Of a DNA stretch of 64,000 nucleotides, positions 26,019 through 35,021 are shown piece after piece. The notes under the pieces were generated by a model. The model saw only the letters and a list, made by a program, of their open reading frames with translations, ran no database searches and was not told the DNA's origin. This DNA comes from Lachnospiraceae bacterium. GTDB taxonomy: Bacteria; Bacillota_A; Clostridia; Lachnospirales; Lachnospiraceae. The DNA is taken from positions 1 to 64,000 of the forward strand of contig QXWX01000003.1 in NCBI GenBank assembly GCA_009911175.1, written 5' to 3'. How positions within the stretch are numbered: position 1 is the first letter of the stretch; the number at the start of each line of letters is the position of its first letter. Position numbers and translations under genes: made by a program.

Positions 26019-26654
26019 CTAAAACCCAAGATTTTCATCTACCAGGATCACCTTCGTCCTCTTCGGGACCTTGGAAAATCTGGTGATCAGGATCTGACAG
26101 CAGATGCATTCCGGAGACTTGCAGTCTGCGCAGGTTCCGTTCTTTACGCATGGGGTCTGGATGCCGAACCGCTGCGCGTTGATGGGCGCCGCCTCATTTT
26201 TTGCGCGGCTCATGGCATCGGCCTCGGTCTTGACCACCTTGTTCATACCTACGATCAGCAGAACCGTTTTCGGGCCGTAAGCGTAGGCCGCCACACGGTT
26301 CGCGTTTCCATCGATGTTGACCAGGATCCCGTCCTCGCTGAGCGCGTTGGCGCTGCCCAGGAATACATCGCAGTTCAGCGCCTGGCGCATGACCTCTTCC
26401 TGCTCCGCGCGGGTCTCCTTCGTCCCCCGGTCCAGCACCTCGTAATTTCCTGCGCGGACCGCGTCCAAAAGGCCGATCTCCTGTGCGGACATGCTGCCGC
26501 CCCAGCTGACCGAGCCGCCCTCCGGAATGAGCTCCAGGGCTTTGGCCAGGGCCTCTTCCTTTGTCTTTACATAATAAGCTTCCATGTTGCGGGATTCCAG
26601 GGCCTTTACTACGCGTGAGCCCAATACTTCGTTGCGCTTCTCTCTTACGTTCAT
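26019..26654 (-). CDS. LUD domain protein (lactate-utilization / YkgG-like)
   Basis: 211 residues. The LUD fold shows GSVSWGGSMSAQEIG, ALNCDVFLGSANALSEDGILVNIDG and RVAAYAYGPKTVLLIVG. A cysteine cluster near the C-terminus (CADCKSPECICC) could bind metal or a cluster. Related proteins work with Fe-S lactate oxidation subunits, but here the gene stands alone, as many single LUD proteins do in Clostridia. The start has AAAGGCGG upstream. Confidence 0.88.
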   Translation of the reverse strand: MNVREKRNEVLGSRVVKALESRNMEAYYVKTKEEALAKALELIPEGGSVSWGGSMSAQEIGLLDAVRAGNYEVLDRGTKETRAEQEEVMRQALNCDVFLGSANALSEDGILVNIDGNANRVAAYAYGPKTVLLIVGMNKVVKTEADAMSRAKNEAAPINAQRFGIQTPCVKNGTCADCKSPECICCQILITRFSKVPKRTKVILVDENLGF

Positions 26655-26851
26655 TTTTTTCCGCCTTTCTACTGTTCCAAATCAATGTCGTGTTTTTTAT
26701 TATAGCAGTCATGATGGGAAAAGACAACGGAATGGTTGTAAAAAACATCGAAATAATAACCATTGTCCTACAATTCACAGCGAGCCAGGGGCATTCCTTC
26801 GTGCCTCGGTCTTCAAAATTTAACATTGAGGCTTTTACCCGTAAATAGGGG

Positions 26852-27084
26852 TTACTTCTCCTTATCGCCTAAAAGCTGCAACCCCAAAGCTGCCGCCAGA
26901 ACGGCCTGCATTTTCTGCTTCAGCGCGTCTGCATTTCTCACAATACGTTTTGCTTCTTCCAGTGAGATATATTTCGCGTTCTGCAGTCTTGTTGTATCAA
27001 AAGGCTCCGTTTTACTCCCGCGAAGTTTTAAATAACATTTATAACAGCACCAATGTACTCCTTGTATTTGTAATGATAACCCAT
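26852..27084 (-). pseudogene. Frameshifted small gene of unknown function
   Basis: An ATG at 27084 with GGAGG seven bases upstream opens MGYHYKYKEYIGAVI and meets a stop after 18 codons. The shifted frame continues without a stop for about 60 codons (LKLRGSKTEPFDTTRLQNAK, later EEAKRIVRNADALKQKM and LQLLGDKEK) to TAA at 26852. The total length is not divisible by three, so I infer one frameshift or a sequencing error. It lies 26 bases downstream of the unknown gene at 27111. Confidence 0.45.
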
Positions 27085-27110
27085 GGTTTTCCTCCTTCGG
27101 TCAGCAGAAC

Positions 27111-27596
27111 TTATTCATAATCCGGAAAGATCTGGCAAAGTCCGCCTTCCCCTCTGACAACAAGAATGGAGCCCCATTCTCCGAACCCCTTTGACAGATC
27201 CAGGGCTTCTTCATCCTGCAGACCGGCATTCCACACATAGGCCAGAGGATTTGCCCCATCCGCTTCAATGCCTTTCAGCGCCTTCCTCTCCGCCTGCCAT
27301 TCTTCTTCATAAGAAGAGACAGAGAGCATTGCGTAAAGGATACCTGCGTTGGTTACGTTTCTGATCACATGATAGACCAGGATCTGAAACTGATTCTCTA
27401 CTTTTTCAACCAGCGTTCTCTCTTCATCCGACCATTCATAGAGAACTCCCACCATCACGCCCAGATTCGTCAGCCTGCTTACATATACCTTATGTTCCTC
27501 TTCAAAATCCCGGATCACAGATTGCTCCTTTTCATCCAGAAGCCCCAGCATACGCATCCTCTCTGCCGCTTCCTTTCTCATTTGCTCCTTCGTCAT
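27111..27596 (-). CDS. Unknown protein downstream of the RNA repair genes
   Basis: 161 residues, mostly helical and acidic; no recognised domain. The N-terminal 60 residues look like a helical hairpin (KEQSVIRDFEEEHKVYVSRL). The C-terminus contains LAYVWNAGLQDEEALDLSKG and GSILVVRGEGGL. The start is preceded by GGAAGGAG. It follows Pnkp after 34 bases on the same strand, so it may be the last intact gene of that transcription unit. Confidence 0.65.
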   Translation of the reverse strand: MTKEQMRKEAAERMRMLGLLDEKEQSVIRDFEEEHKVYVSRLTNLGVMVGVLYEWSDEERTLVEKVENQFQILVYHVIRNVTNAGILYAMLSVSSYEEEWQAERKALKGIEADGANPLAYVWNAGLQDEEALDLSKGFGEWGSILVVRGEGGLCQIFPDYE

Positions 27597-27630
27597 CTTC
27601 CGTTCTCCTTCCTACTTTCCATATTCATCC

Positions 27631-30252
27631 CTACAGCGCCGCGTCAACCGGCTCACTTTCCAGCGCCAGGATTGCAAATACACACTCGTGTACCCGGTAA
27701 AGCGGTTCCTTCGCCGCGAACCGCTCCAAAGCTTCCAGCCCCAGTGAAAATTCTTTTAACGCCAGGCTCCGCTTACGGGACAGGGAACGCTGCTTTAACC
27801 GTGTCAAATGCTTTGGCGTCAGGTATTCCGGACCGTATATGATCCGCAGGTAGTCCCTCCCCCGGCACTTTACGGCCGGCTGTATCAGCCTTGAGCCCAT
27901 GCATGCGGCAAACGTCTCCGGTTTGACCACCATCCCTTCCCCGCCGTTTTCCGTCAGCGTCTCCCACCACCTGGCCGCCTTCTCCAGTTCTTCCCTGCGG
28001 GATAAATCTACTTCCAGATATTCCGTTTCCATAAAAATCGGATCACGTCCCGTGCAGTATCGCTTTAATGTTTCCATATGCCAGACATGCTTCTCCCCGG
28101 AAAACACCCGTCCCTCACAGGCCAGGAGATGAAAAGGCGCAATACGCAGATCCCCCGCGGAATCCACATTCCAGCAATACCGTCGGTAAGCTGTTACATA
28201 TTCTTCCGCTGCAGTCCGCTTTTTGGCAAAATGCTGCCGCAGACTGCGGAGTTCTCTTTCCGAAGATTTTTCAAAATGCTCTGCGGCTGTCGTGTCATCA
28301 GACACATCCTCGCTTGTCCCGCGGCGGGATGCATCCTTGTCCGTATTTTGGATGTCCAGACTCCCGGCTGCAAGCTCCAGAACCTGGACGGCCGCCGAAA
28401 GCGACTCCCTGCCTGCTCTCCCGACCGGGCCATACTGGCTTCTCAGCAAAGCCTTTGCTTTCCCGGACCAGGGCATGATCTCGGTATCCAGACAGACCCA
28501 TTCCGTTTGAAAATCCTCCCAAAAGCCATTCTCAGCCAGCGTCTGATCCAGCCTTTCCAAAATCTCCGCTTCCATATCCGTTTCCTCAAAAAAGCGTCTT
28601 CCCGTCCTGGTGTAGATAATGCCTCTGCTTCCATCCCCCACACCAAAACGTCTTTTGGCCGTGTCGGCAGTACGGCACAATACGATCACCGCCCTGGAGC
28701 CCATATGCTTCCGCTCACATACCACACGCCCCACTCCGTTTTTCTGATAATACTGAAATGCCTCCCATGGATATTCCATATAATCCTCCCTGGAACTCGC
28801 CCTGCTGGGCGACATCGTCGGCGGCAGGTAGATCAGCCAATGAGGATCTGCCGCGAACCGGCTCATCGCTTCCAGTGCCGATGCCGTATTCTCCTCCGAA
28901 ATGGTGATGCCTGGCAGCAGTCTTGTAGACAGATGCAGCTTTCCCTGTACATCCTGAATATCCAGAATCCCCGCATCTTCTTTTTCACTGCCGCCAAACG
29001 GACGGCTCCCCTCACAATACTGCCTGTGAGCCGCAGCGCTTACCACTTCCATCTCCGGATAACGGAGACAGGAGAGTTTTCCGCCAAACACGCATCCGGT
29101 ATCTACACAATACGTGCGGTTCACGGCCTGCACCTCTTCCCGGGGCGTATGCCCGTAAACGATCGTGGCCGCTCCCCGGTAATCCGCGGCCCAGTTTCGC
29201 CGGACCGGAAAGCCCGAATCGTCTGTCTCCCCAGTGGTGTCTCCATAGAGACAAAAGGCCCGGATCCTGCCGGATACCCGGCCGATGTACTCCTCCCTGA
29301 TTCCCGCATGTGAGACCACAAGACTTCCCCCGTCAAATATATAATGGCTGACAAGATTTTCCAAAAATGCCCGGACTTCCTCAAGAAATCCTTCCTCTTC
29401 ACGCTCCAGCTCCCGGATCGTGTTTTCCAGTCCGTGAGAGATCTGTACCTTGCCGTGTACCAGATACCGTCTCAGCTTATCGTCATGATTGCCCGGAACA
29501 CAGAATGCCGTACCCGCGCCGACCATCCGCATCACCAGCCGGAGCACGTCCGCATTCTTCGGTCCCCGGTCGCAGAGATCCCCCACAAATACCGCCCTTC
29601 TCCCGCAGGCATGCCGGTAAATCCCGTCTTCCCCCGGTTCATAGCCAAGCTTGTCAAGAAGCTCTGTCAGTTCATCAAAACATCCGTGTACATCTCCAAT
29701 GATATCAAAGGGTCCATGCTCTTCTTTTTTATCACTCCAAAGCTTTGTATAGACGATCTCGGCATTCTCAATCTCTTCTTCACTGTCCAGCACATAGACA
29801 AAACGGAAGCCCTCCTTTTTGAACTTCCGCATACCGGATCTGAGAGCCGTAAGCTGGGATTTCAGCACCGCTTCCGGAAGCCTGCGGTCCGTCCGCGCCA
29901 GATTCCGTTCCCGGATCACGCTCTCCGGCAGGTGAAAGACGATCGCAGCCGCATGTACATTCTGCGCTTTTGCCAGCTCTAACATTTTTTTGCGGTCATT
30001 TCTCTGCAGATTGGTGGCATCAATGACCGTTGTCCTCCTGTGAGCCAGCCGCTTCTCCGCCGCATGATACAAAAGTTCAAAGGCATCCTTCGTTACACTC
30101 TGCTCATTTTCATCATCGCATACCATACCCCGAAACGCATCGGATGACAGAACCTGCGTAGGCAGAAAATGTTTTCCTGCAAACGTCGTTTTTCCGGCCG
30201 CGCCCGGGCCCACCAGCAGGATGAGTGAGAATTCGGGCAGTTCTATCTGCAT
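27631..30252 (-). CDS. pnkp: Bacterial polynucleotide kinase-phosphatase-ligase Pnkp (RNA repair)
   Basis: 873 residues, three domains in order. First is a 5'-polynucleotide kinase (residues 1-170, P-loop GPGAAGKTTF). Next is a metallophosphoesterase (about 180-420, GDVHGCFDEL, GDLCDRGPK, PGNHDD). Last is an adenylyltransferase/ligase (about 480-873, nucleotidyl-lysine motif ERKHMGSR near residue 513, later EGMVVKPE). Together with Hen1 this family heals and seals tRNAs cut by ribotoxins; 5'-OH and 2',3'-cyclic phosphate ends are processed before ligation. The start overlaps the Hen1 stop by 10 bases, indicating translational coupling. A non-repeat hydrophilic stretch around residues 640-680 (DKDASRRGTSED) is somewhat loose. 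Confidence 0.93.
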   Translation of the reverse strand: MQIELPEFSLILLVGPGAAGKTTFAGKHFLPTQVLSSDAFRGMVCDDENEQSVTKDAFELLYHAAEKRLAHRRTTVIDATNLQRNDRKKMLELAKAQNVHAAAIVFHLPESVIRERNLARTDRRLPEAVLKSQLTALRSGMRKFKKEGFRFVYVLDSEEEIENAEIVYTKLWSDKKEEHGPFDIIGDVHGCFDELTELLDKLGYEPGEDGIYRHACGRRAVFVGDLCDRGPKNADVLRLVMRMVGAGTAFCVPGNHDDKLRRYLVHGKVQISHGLENTIRELEREEEGFLEEVRAFLENLVSHYIFDGGSLVVSHAGIREEYIGRVSGRIRAFCLYGDTTGETDDSGFPVRRNWAADYRGAATIVYGHTPREEVQAVNRTYCVDTGCVFGGKLSCLRYPEMEVVSAAAHRQYCEGSRPFGGSEKEDAGILDIQDVQGKLHLSTRLLPGITISEENTASALEAMSRFAADPHWLIYLPPTMSPSRASSREDYMEYPWEAFQYYQKNGVGRVVCERKHMGSRAVIVLCRTADTAKRRFGVGDGSRGIIYTRTGRRFFEETDMEAEILERLDQTLAENGFWEDFQTEWVCLDTEIMPWSGKAKALLRSQYGPVGRAGRESLSAAVQVLELAAGSLDIQNTDKDASRRGTSEDVSDDTTAAEHFEKSSERELRSLRQHFAKKRTAAEEYVTAYRRYCWNVDSAGDLRIAPFHLLACEGRVFSGEKHVWHMETLKRYCTGRDPIFMETEYLEVDLSRREELEKAARWWETLTENGGEGMVVKPETFAACMGSRLIQPAVKCRGRDYLRIIYGPEYLTPKHLTRLKQRSLSRKRSLALKEFSLGLEALERFAAKEPLYRVHECVFAILALESEPVDAAL

Positions 30253-31799
30253 TTTGTAAACACCCCCATTTGAGTTGGAAATCCATAGCGCTCATCCATT
30301 TCCCCGATCCCCTTGACCTCCGCTTCATAGCCATACTGCCCGCAGATTTTTTCGATCCAGGCCGTAAATTCTTCCCTCGTCCATTCGAAGCGGTGATCCT
30401 CATGACGGAGCATCCCCCCGCCCGCACAGTGATAGCGTGCATTGTACTCCCGATTCGGTGTCGTGACAATAATTGTCGGATGAGCCGCCTTTTGAAACAG
30501 AACCTTTTCGAATATGGGCAGCTTTTCGGGCATGATGTGTTCCATGACCTCCACCGCGCAGGCCGCGTCAAATCCGCAGATACGGCTGTCCTGATACAGC
30601 AGGGAGCCCTGGAACAGCTCCGGAAGCCTTCTCGCCTGTCCGGTATACTCTTTTTCTTCCCTGGAATATCTTCTGCCCTGCCCGGGATATCCTTTCACCT
30701 GTCTGGAATATTCTCTGCCCGAAATTCTTTTCCGCGCTTTTTCCAGCGCCTCCACTGACACATCCATCCCACACAGCTTTCCAATCTCCCGGACCGGAAG
30801 AAGAAGTTCCAAAAGCTTTCCCTCCCCGCAGCCCAGATCAATGACAGAAGAAGCGCCGCAGCGGATCACTTCCCGCCGCACTGCTTCCAGACGGAGCTGA
30901 TCTAACGGCGCAAACTGCTCCTTTGGCCCCCATGCCCCCTCTTCCTCACCAACGTATCTACACTTTCTCTGGAATTGCTCTGTCGGCTCCCACTTGCCTT
31001 CTTCTTTACACTCCCGTCCGCTTCCTGCCTCTCCTTCGGATTCTCCCCCGCCTTCTCCCCGGAGTCTGTGTACCGCAATGTCCGCATAGCTCCGTGTCTT
31101 TGCAAAATATCTGCGCACGATCCACTCTCTCGCCGGATGTGTTTCCAGCCAGCCCTTTCCATGGATCAGGAGCTTATCAATCTCAGATTCCGTAACAAAA
31201 TAATGCTTCTGCCGGTCAAAAACAGGGATCAGCACATAGAGATGACGCAGAAGGTCTGCCAGACGCACACGGCCTCTCAGCGTCAGATTGACATAGGGGC
31301 TTTCGCCCCACTCCGGGAAATGCTCATCAATCGGGAAGCACTCATAGGACAGGCGATATCCAAGCGGTTCAAATATTTCCTTTAGAAGTTCCTTTTTCTC
31401 CCCCACGGGGAACATATACACACAGGCTGAAAGCTCCAGCCGGCTGTCCGCCAGCTCCTGCTTTTTTTCACAGCGCCCGCTCATGGCCGTACCGAATACC
31501 CGGGAAATGGCGCTGCTTAAAAACGAAGATGCCGCATAGGGACGATCATTGACATAATCCGAGAGCTTCCTGTATCTGGCTCCCGGCTTTCCCCTTGCAA
31601 TATCCAGCGGATCCAGATCAAGCAGCAACGCCGCCGTAGTCCTCTCATCCAATCGCTCCGGATAGCATACATACGCCTTTCCCATAGGAAGGGAAAATTC
31701 GTGCAGCCTGGATGGATTTTTATGCAGGAGCCAGCTCAGATCCCGGGCGGAATGCCCTGCGTCTCCATCCGGGATCCTGTATGTAATTGTGAGAAGCAT
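30243..31799 (-). CDS. hen1: 3'-terminal RNA ribose 2'-O-methyltransferase Hen1
   Basis: About 518 residues. An N-terminal Hen1-type domain (MLLTITYRIPDGDAGHSARD... ARDLSWLLHKNPSR) precedes a C-terminal SAM methyltransferase with motif I VIDLGCGEGKLLELL, the EVMEHIMPEKL metal/RNA site, VTTPNREYNARY and HEDHRFEWTREEF. It methylates the 2'-OH at the repair junction before Pnkp seals it, which protects against re-cleavage. The start at 31799 has GGGAG 10 bases upstream. Two hydrophilic insertions are unusual: one between the domains, and one after motif I made of two copies of a 13-14-residue unit (EYSRQVKGYPGQ and RYSREEKEYTGQ). These sit in surface loops by inference. Confidence 0.92.
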   Translation of the reverse strand: MLLTITYRIPDGDAGHSARDLSWLLHKNPSRLHEFSLPMGKAYVCYPERLDERTTAALLLDLDPLDIARGKPGARYRKLSDYVNDRPYAASSFLSSAISRVFGTAMSGRCEKKQELADSRLELSACVYMFPVGEKKELLKEIFEPLGYRLSYECFPIDEHFPEWGESPYVNLTLRGRVRLADLLRHLYVLIPVFDRQKHYFVTESEIDKLLIHGKGWLETHPAREWIVRRYFAKTRSYADIAVHRLRGEGGGESEGEAGSGRECKEEGKWEPTEQFQRKCRYVGEEEGAWGPKEQFAPLDQLRLEAVRREVIRCGASSVIDLGCGEGKLLELLLPVREIGKLCGMDVSVEALEKARKRISGREYSRQVKGYPGQGRRYSREEKEYTGQARRLPELFQGSLLYQDSRICGFDAACAVEVMEHIMPEKLPIFEKVLFQKAAHPTIIVTTPNREYNARYHCAGGGMLRHEDHRFEWTREEFTAWIEKICGQYGYEAEVKGIGEMDERYGFPTQMGVFTKCR

Positions 31800-31907
31800 A
31801 TTCCACACACTCCCTTTCCATTTTCCACATACATGTAACGATTCGAAATGGCAGCGGACAGTTCCGCAATCTGCCGCTCTGAACATCGATGTCTTTTTAC
31901 ATCTGTT

Positions 31908-32543
31908 CTAATCCGCAGCCAAAAAGTATTTTTTCTGTTTTAAGATCACAGGATTGACTTCTGCCGATTCCTGATCAACCATCACGATGAATCCTTCACT
32001 ATGCAGTTGAGAGCAGACATGATCGTCAAATTCCCTTATCACTCTGCTCCAGTTGTAATTCTCCGAGGAAACCCGAAAGTACAGCGTCCGGTTTTCCGGC
32101 TCCGTATGGTACTTGCCGCCAAACCGCACTCTTAGAAACTCCTCATTCAGATCCAGAGTCACCTGCCTGCAATATCCGTTGATGTCCATGGTTTCATCCG
32201 CATGTCCGCCATGGTCCTTCCACCCTGCAATGATATCCACGATTTTGTCTGCGAACTGACGGGTAATGAACGGATACGGGCGCTCTTCCATCCTGTGATA
32301 AATCCGGTTCTTTAGCTCTTCGCTGTTTGTTTCCTCCGCAAACTGCAGCCCCCACATCCGGACAAATGCTTCGATGTCTTTCCTTGTCTGCCTGCGTCTT
32401 GTACGCTCATAAAGCCATTCCGCGGCAAAAAGCGTCTCTTCCACATCCTCCGGATTCCCGTGAATATGCTGTACAACCGGAAAAATGCTGCCGTCACGCC
32501 GAACCATCCATGCCGTAGTACCCAGATACGTTCGATTATCCAT
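31908..32543 (-). CDS. Unknown protein upstream of Hen1
   Basis: About 211 residues from the ATG at 32543, which has AGGAGG six bases upstream. No known domain is recognised. The N-terminus (YLGTTAWMVRRDGSIFPVVQHIHG) reads like a globular start. The C-terminus contains a segment TLYFRVSSENYNWSRVIREF followed by a short alpha/beta end. It lies 108 bases upstream of Hen1 on the same strand and may belong to the same transcription unit. Confidence 0.65.
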   Translation of the reverse strand: MDNRTYLGTTAWMVRRDGSIFPVVQHIHGNPEDVEETLFAAEWLYERTRRRQTRKDIEAFVRMWGLQFAEETNSEELKNRIYHRMEERPYPFITRQFADKIVDIIAGWKDHGGHADETMDINGYCRQVTLDLNEEFLRVRFGGKYHTEPENRTLYFRVSSENYNWSRVIREFDDHVCSQLHSEGFIVMVDQESAEVNPVILKQKKYFLAAD

Positions 32544-32556
32544 CCATGTCCTCCTC

Positions 32557-32769
32557 TCAATCACATTGGTAATGCCTGCTGCCGTCTGCCTTCACTAAGA
32601 TATCCCAGATCGCCTCATTGTGATCCAGCCGAAATTCTGCCTTTATCTTTCGGAGCGTCCCCTCATAACAGAGGCAGGGATTCAGAAAGATGAGCACCCG
32701 TTGCCTCCGGATTTCCCACTCTGCCGCGCGGAAAATAATGAAAGCGTCACTCCCTCTTGCAATGATCAT
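32557..32769 (-). CDS. Small unknown protein
   Basis: About 70 residues from ATG 32769 (an in-frame ATG at 32799 overlaps the end of the preceding gene). It includes FIIFRAAEWEIRRQRV and LRKIKAEFRLDHNEAIWDIL. Its stop lies just before the start of the next gene, and its start lies 5 bases after the previous stop, so the spacing fits an operon. No domain recognised; the weak ribosome binding site lowers confidence. Confidence 0.45.
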   Translation of the reverse strand: MIIARGSDAFIIFRAAEWEIRRQRVLIFLNPCLCYEGTLRKIKAEFRLDHNEAIWDILVKADGSRHYQCD

Positions 32770-32773
32770 TTTA

Positions 32774-33841
32774 TTACTTCGCAAGTGATACACACCCATT
32801 TTCCATGTTGTATTTCCGCATTATGTACGAAATTTTTATATCATTTGTTGATTTATTTTCATTTAATATTTCCAAAACTTTTTCATCAATTAACGGGTGT
32901 ATTTCATCTACAACCATACATGCACAAATTTCTTTAAACTTATTTTTCAGCAGATTATGATATCCTCTTTTCTTAGTATTTTTTTCATTCAGAGTAAAAT
33001 TCTTTTCAATAAGCAAATCGTACAGATAATTTGCGTAAAAAAAGAGTTCCGCTATGATACCAACCTTTTTATTTCTGTATTTTAACTCAAATGCATAGAG
33101 CTTATCCCCAGCCCACGTCCATAAATCTACCGCTGCACTTCCTCTTGCAAATACTTCATTTTCTCTTTTTACCGTATTTGAAAACAGCCCTACCGGAAGC
33201 TGACGGAAAATTTCATTTCCTTCTGAATTTACATTTTCAATCACATCGTGAAGGATACTTTCTTTTCCCGCCAACATTCTTTCCACCCAATTTTCGGAAA
33301 TTTTATCATTATTTGACTCTTTGTTATCCTGCAGTGGCACATTATTGACAAAGCTTTCTCCATTCTCTTTCAGCCAATCGCAAAACCCATCTTCTGCGAA
33401 TATTATTGTTTCTAAATCCTCAGACAATGAAAACCACTCATACTGTTCCCGAAACCGAAGCGCCCTATATAAAAATCTATTAAAATGTCCGTTACCCTCA
33501 AATTCTCCTTTCAGATCTTCCAGATTTAATGGAACAGCAAAACCCAATTTGATATCTTTTTCTAAATAACGTTTTAAAATTACTGCCCATCCTTCAAAAG
33601 CAGCAGAATCCTCTTGCATATTATTGTTTTTCTCTCCTCTTCCAATCGCATCTTCCTTTAAAAGAATTTCAATTTTTCCGTCTTTTTCAAAAAATTTGAT
33701 ATTTGAAGATAATTGAATATGTTCAGAAGACAATGGATACAAGTTTTTATGTTTCTTCCTTAATTCATTTTCTATCATATCATTCATGCCAATTTCTACT
33801 CCTTCCTTTTTTCCTTTTGCTTTTCCGTCGTACTCTTTCAT
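32774..33841 (-). CDS. PD-(D/E)XK nuclease-like protein
   Basis: About 355 residues. The C-terminal third contains VFARGSAAVDLWTWAGDKLY followed by AFELKYRNKK. This is an Asp on one strand and E-x-K on the next, the PD-(D/E)XK core, then a helix with ELFFYANYLYDLL. The N-terminal 200 residues are mostly helical and unrecognised. The ATG at 33841 is best: AGGAGG lies six bases upstream. The upstream part of the same frame only shadows the ADP-ribosylglycohydrolase gene. The gene is clearly AT-richer than both neighbours, suggesting separate acquisition. Nuclease activity is inferred. Confidence 0.7.
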   Translation of the reverse strand: MKEYDGKAKGKKEGVEIGMNDMIENELRKKHKNLYPLSSEHIQLSSNIKFFEKDGKIEILLKEDAIGRGEKNNNMQEDSAAFEGWAVILKRYLEKDIKLGFAVPLNLEDLKGEFEGNGHFNRFLYRALRFREQYEWFSLSEDLETIIFAEDGFCDWLKENGESFVNNVPLQDNKESNNDKISENWVERMLAGKESILHDVIENVNSEGNEIFRQLPVGLFSNTVKRENEVFARGSAAVDLWTWAGDKLYAFELKYRNKKVGIIAELFFYANYLYDLLIEKNFTLNEKNTKKRGYHNLLKNKFKEICACMVVDEIHPLIDEKVLEILNENKSTNDIKISYIMRKYNMENGCVSLAK

Positions 33842-33884
33842 TTTCATCCTCCTTAAATTTTCGTTTTTTATCTCCACTAAAATA

Positions 33885-34991
33885 CTACCTATCCCGCCAT
33901 TTTCCTTCACAGACCTTATAAAACTGCTGGAACATCCGGTACAGTTCTTCTTTTTTCGCAATACATTGAAGCCATTCCCTGGGGATTCCCGCCTCTCTTT
34001 CCACCGGACTATCTTCCTCCCAGGTTCTTTCCCCAATCTCCGCCGTACCGCCCTTTGCCGCCCGCTCTCCGGATGCACAGTAATAGATTCCCGCCAGCCC
34101 GCCTGCAATTGCCGCTATAGTATCGGTGTCCCCGCCCAGATTCACGGCCTTCAGCACGATCTCCCTGTATGATTCCCCGCTAAAAAAAGCCCACAGAGCC
34201 GCTTCCAGCGTATCTACGACATACCCTGTGCTTCGGATTTCATTTTCTGTCAGTCCCAAAATCCGTTTACTGAGAATCCTGTCAAAATGCTCCCGCTCCG
34301 CCGCGCAGGTTTCCGAGCAGTATTTTTTCATAAACCCGATCGTCACTTCCAGCGCTTCTTCTTTCGAGTCTCCCTCCGCCAGCCGGATCGCAAATTTCAC
34401 ATAAAAGATACATGCGAATATGGAACGTCTGTGTCTATGGGTCAGCGAAGAAACCTCCTCCACCAGAGAAATCAATTGCGGTCCTTCCATCCGCAGCCCG
34501 TAAAACGCAAGCGGAAGCACCCGCATCAGGGAACCGTTCCCATTTTCCAGATCGGAATCCCCGCCGCATCTGACGGGCGATTCGCCTCCGCACATTTTTT
34601 CAATGGCCTCCCGTGTGGAAATACCGATATCAAATACTTCTCCATATGGGGTAAATGCCCCGTTTTTGTAAAAATCCACAAAATTGTCTGCTGCCTTTTG
34701 TATGGAATATCCCTGATTGACTGCATCGATCAGGCAGAGCATCAGGGATGTATCATCAGACCAGGTTCCGGCCGGCTGGTGATATGTTCCGTATGCGCGC
34801 ATCTCCCGAACCGGATCCGCCTTCCTTTTGCGTCTGTCTGAGAATTCCACCGGAACTCCCAGCGCATCTCCCACACAGAATCCGAATAACCCCTGATATA
34901 ACCGAAGCTCCCTGATATTCCCTGCATGGATAAAATGCTCTTCCGGCTCCGAGCCGCCAAAACCTGCACTACCTGCGCATTCCTTATACAT
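33885..34991 (-). CDS. ADP-ribosylglycohydrolase (DraG family)
   Basis: About 368 residues. The DraG fold is shown by GLFGFCVGDALGVPVEF, the metal-binding GTWSDDTSLMLCLIDA and the second metal site NLGGDTDTIAAIAGGLAG. It removes ADP-ribose from proteins or nucleic acids. A short charged insertion (about 25 residues) separates the last helices, between YYCASGE and IPREWLQCIAKKEEL. The start at 34991 has GGAGGAG at good spacing; an in-frame ATG at 35015 is also possible. It lies in the same minus-strand block as the Pnkp/Hen1 RNA repair pair, with the PD-(D/E)XK gene following after 43 bases. Confidence 0.9.
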   Translation of the reverse strand: MYKECAGSAGFGGSEPEEHFIHAGNIRELRLYQGLFGFCVGDALGVPVEFSDRRKRKADPVREMRAYGTYHQPAGTWSDDTSLMLCLIDAVNQGYSIQKAADNFVDFYKNGAFTPYGEVFDIGISTREAIEKMCGGESPVRCGGDSDLENGNGSLMRVLPLAFYGLRMEGPQLISLVEEVSSLTHRHRRSIFACIFYVKFAIRLAEGDSKEEALEVTIGFMKKYCSETCAAEREHFDRILSKRILGLTENEIRSTGYVVDTLEAALWAFFSGESYREIVLKAVNLGGDTDTIAAIAGGLAGIYYCASGERAAKGGTAEIGERTWEEDSPVEREAGIPREWLQCIAKKEELYRMFQQFYKVCEGKWRDR

Positions 34992-35021
34992 CTGATCTCC
35001 TCCTCCGATACTCATGGCATA

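Noticed and set aside
26763..27035. Plus-strand 90-codon frame
   Set aside because: It is the mirror of the frameshifted minus-strand gene and lacks a ribosome site.
34981..35015. Longer DraG start at 35015
   Set aside because: The GGAGGAG site is placed for the ATG at 34991, and the extra residues are not part of the DraG fold.
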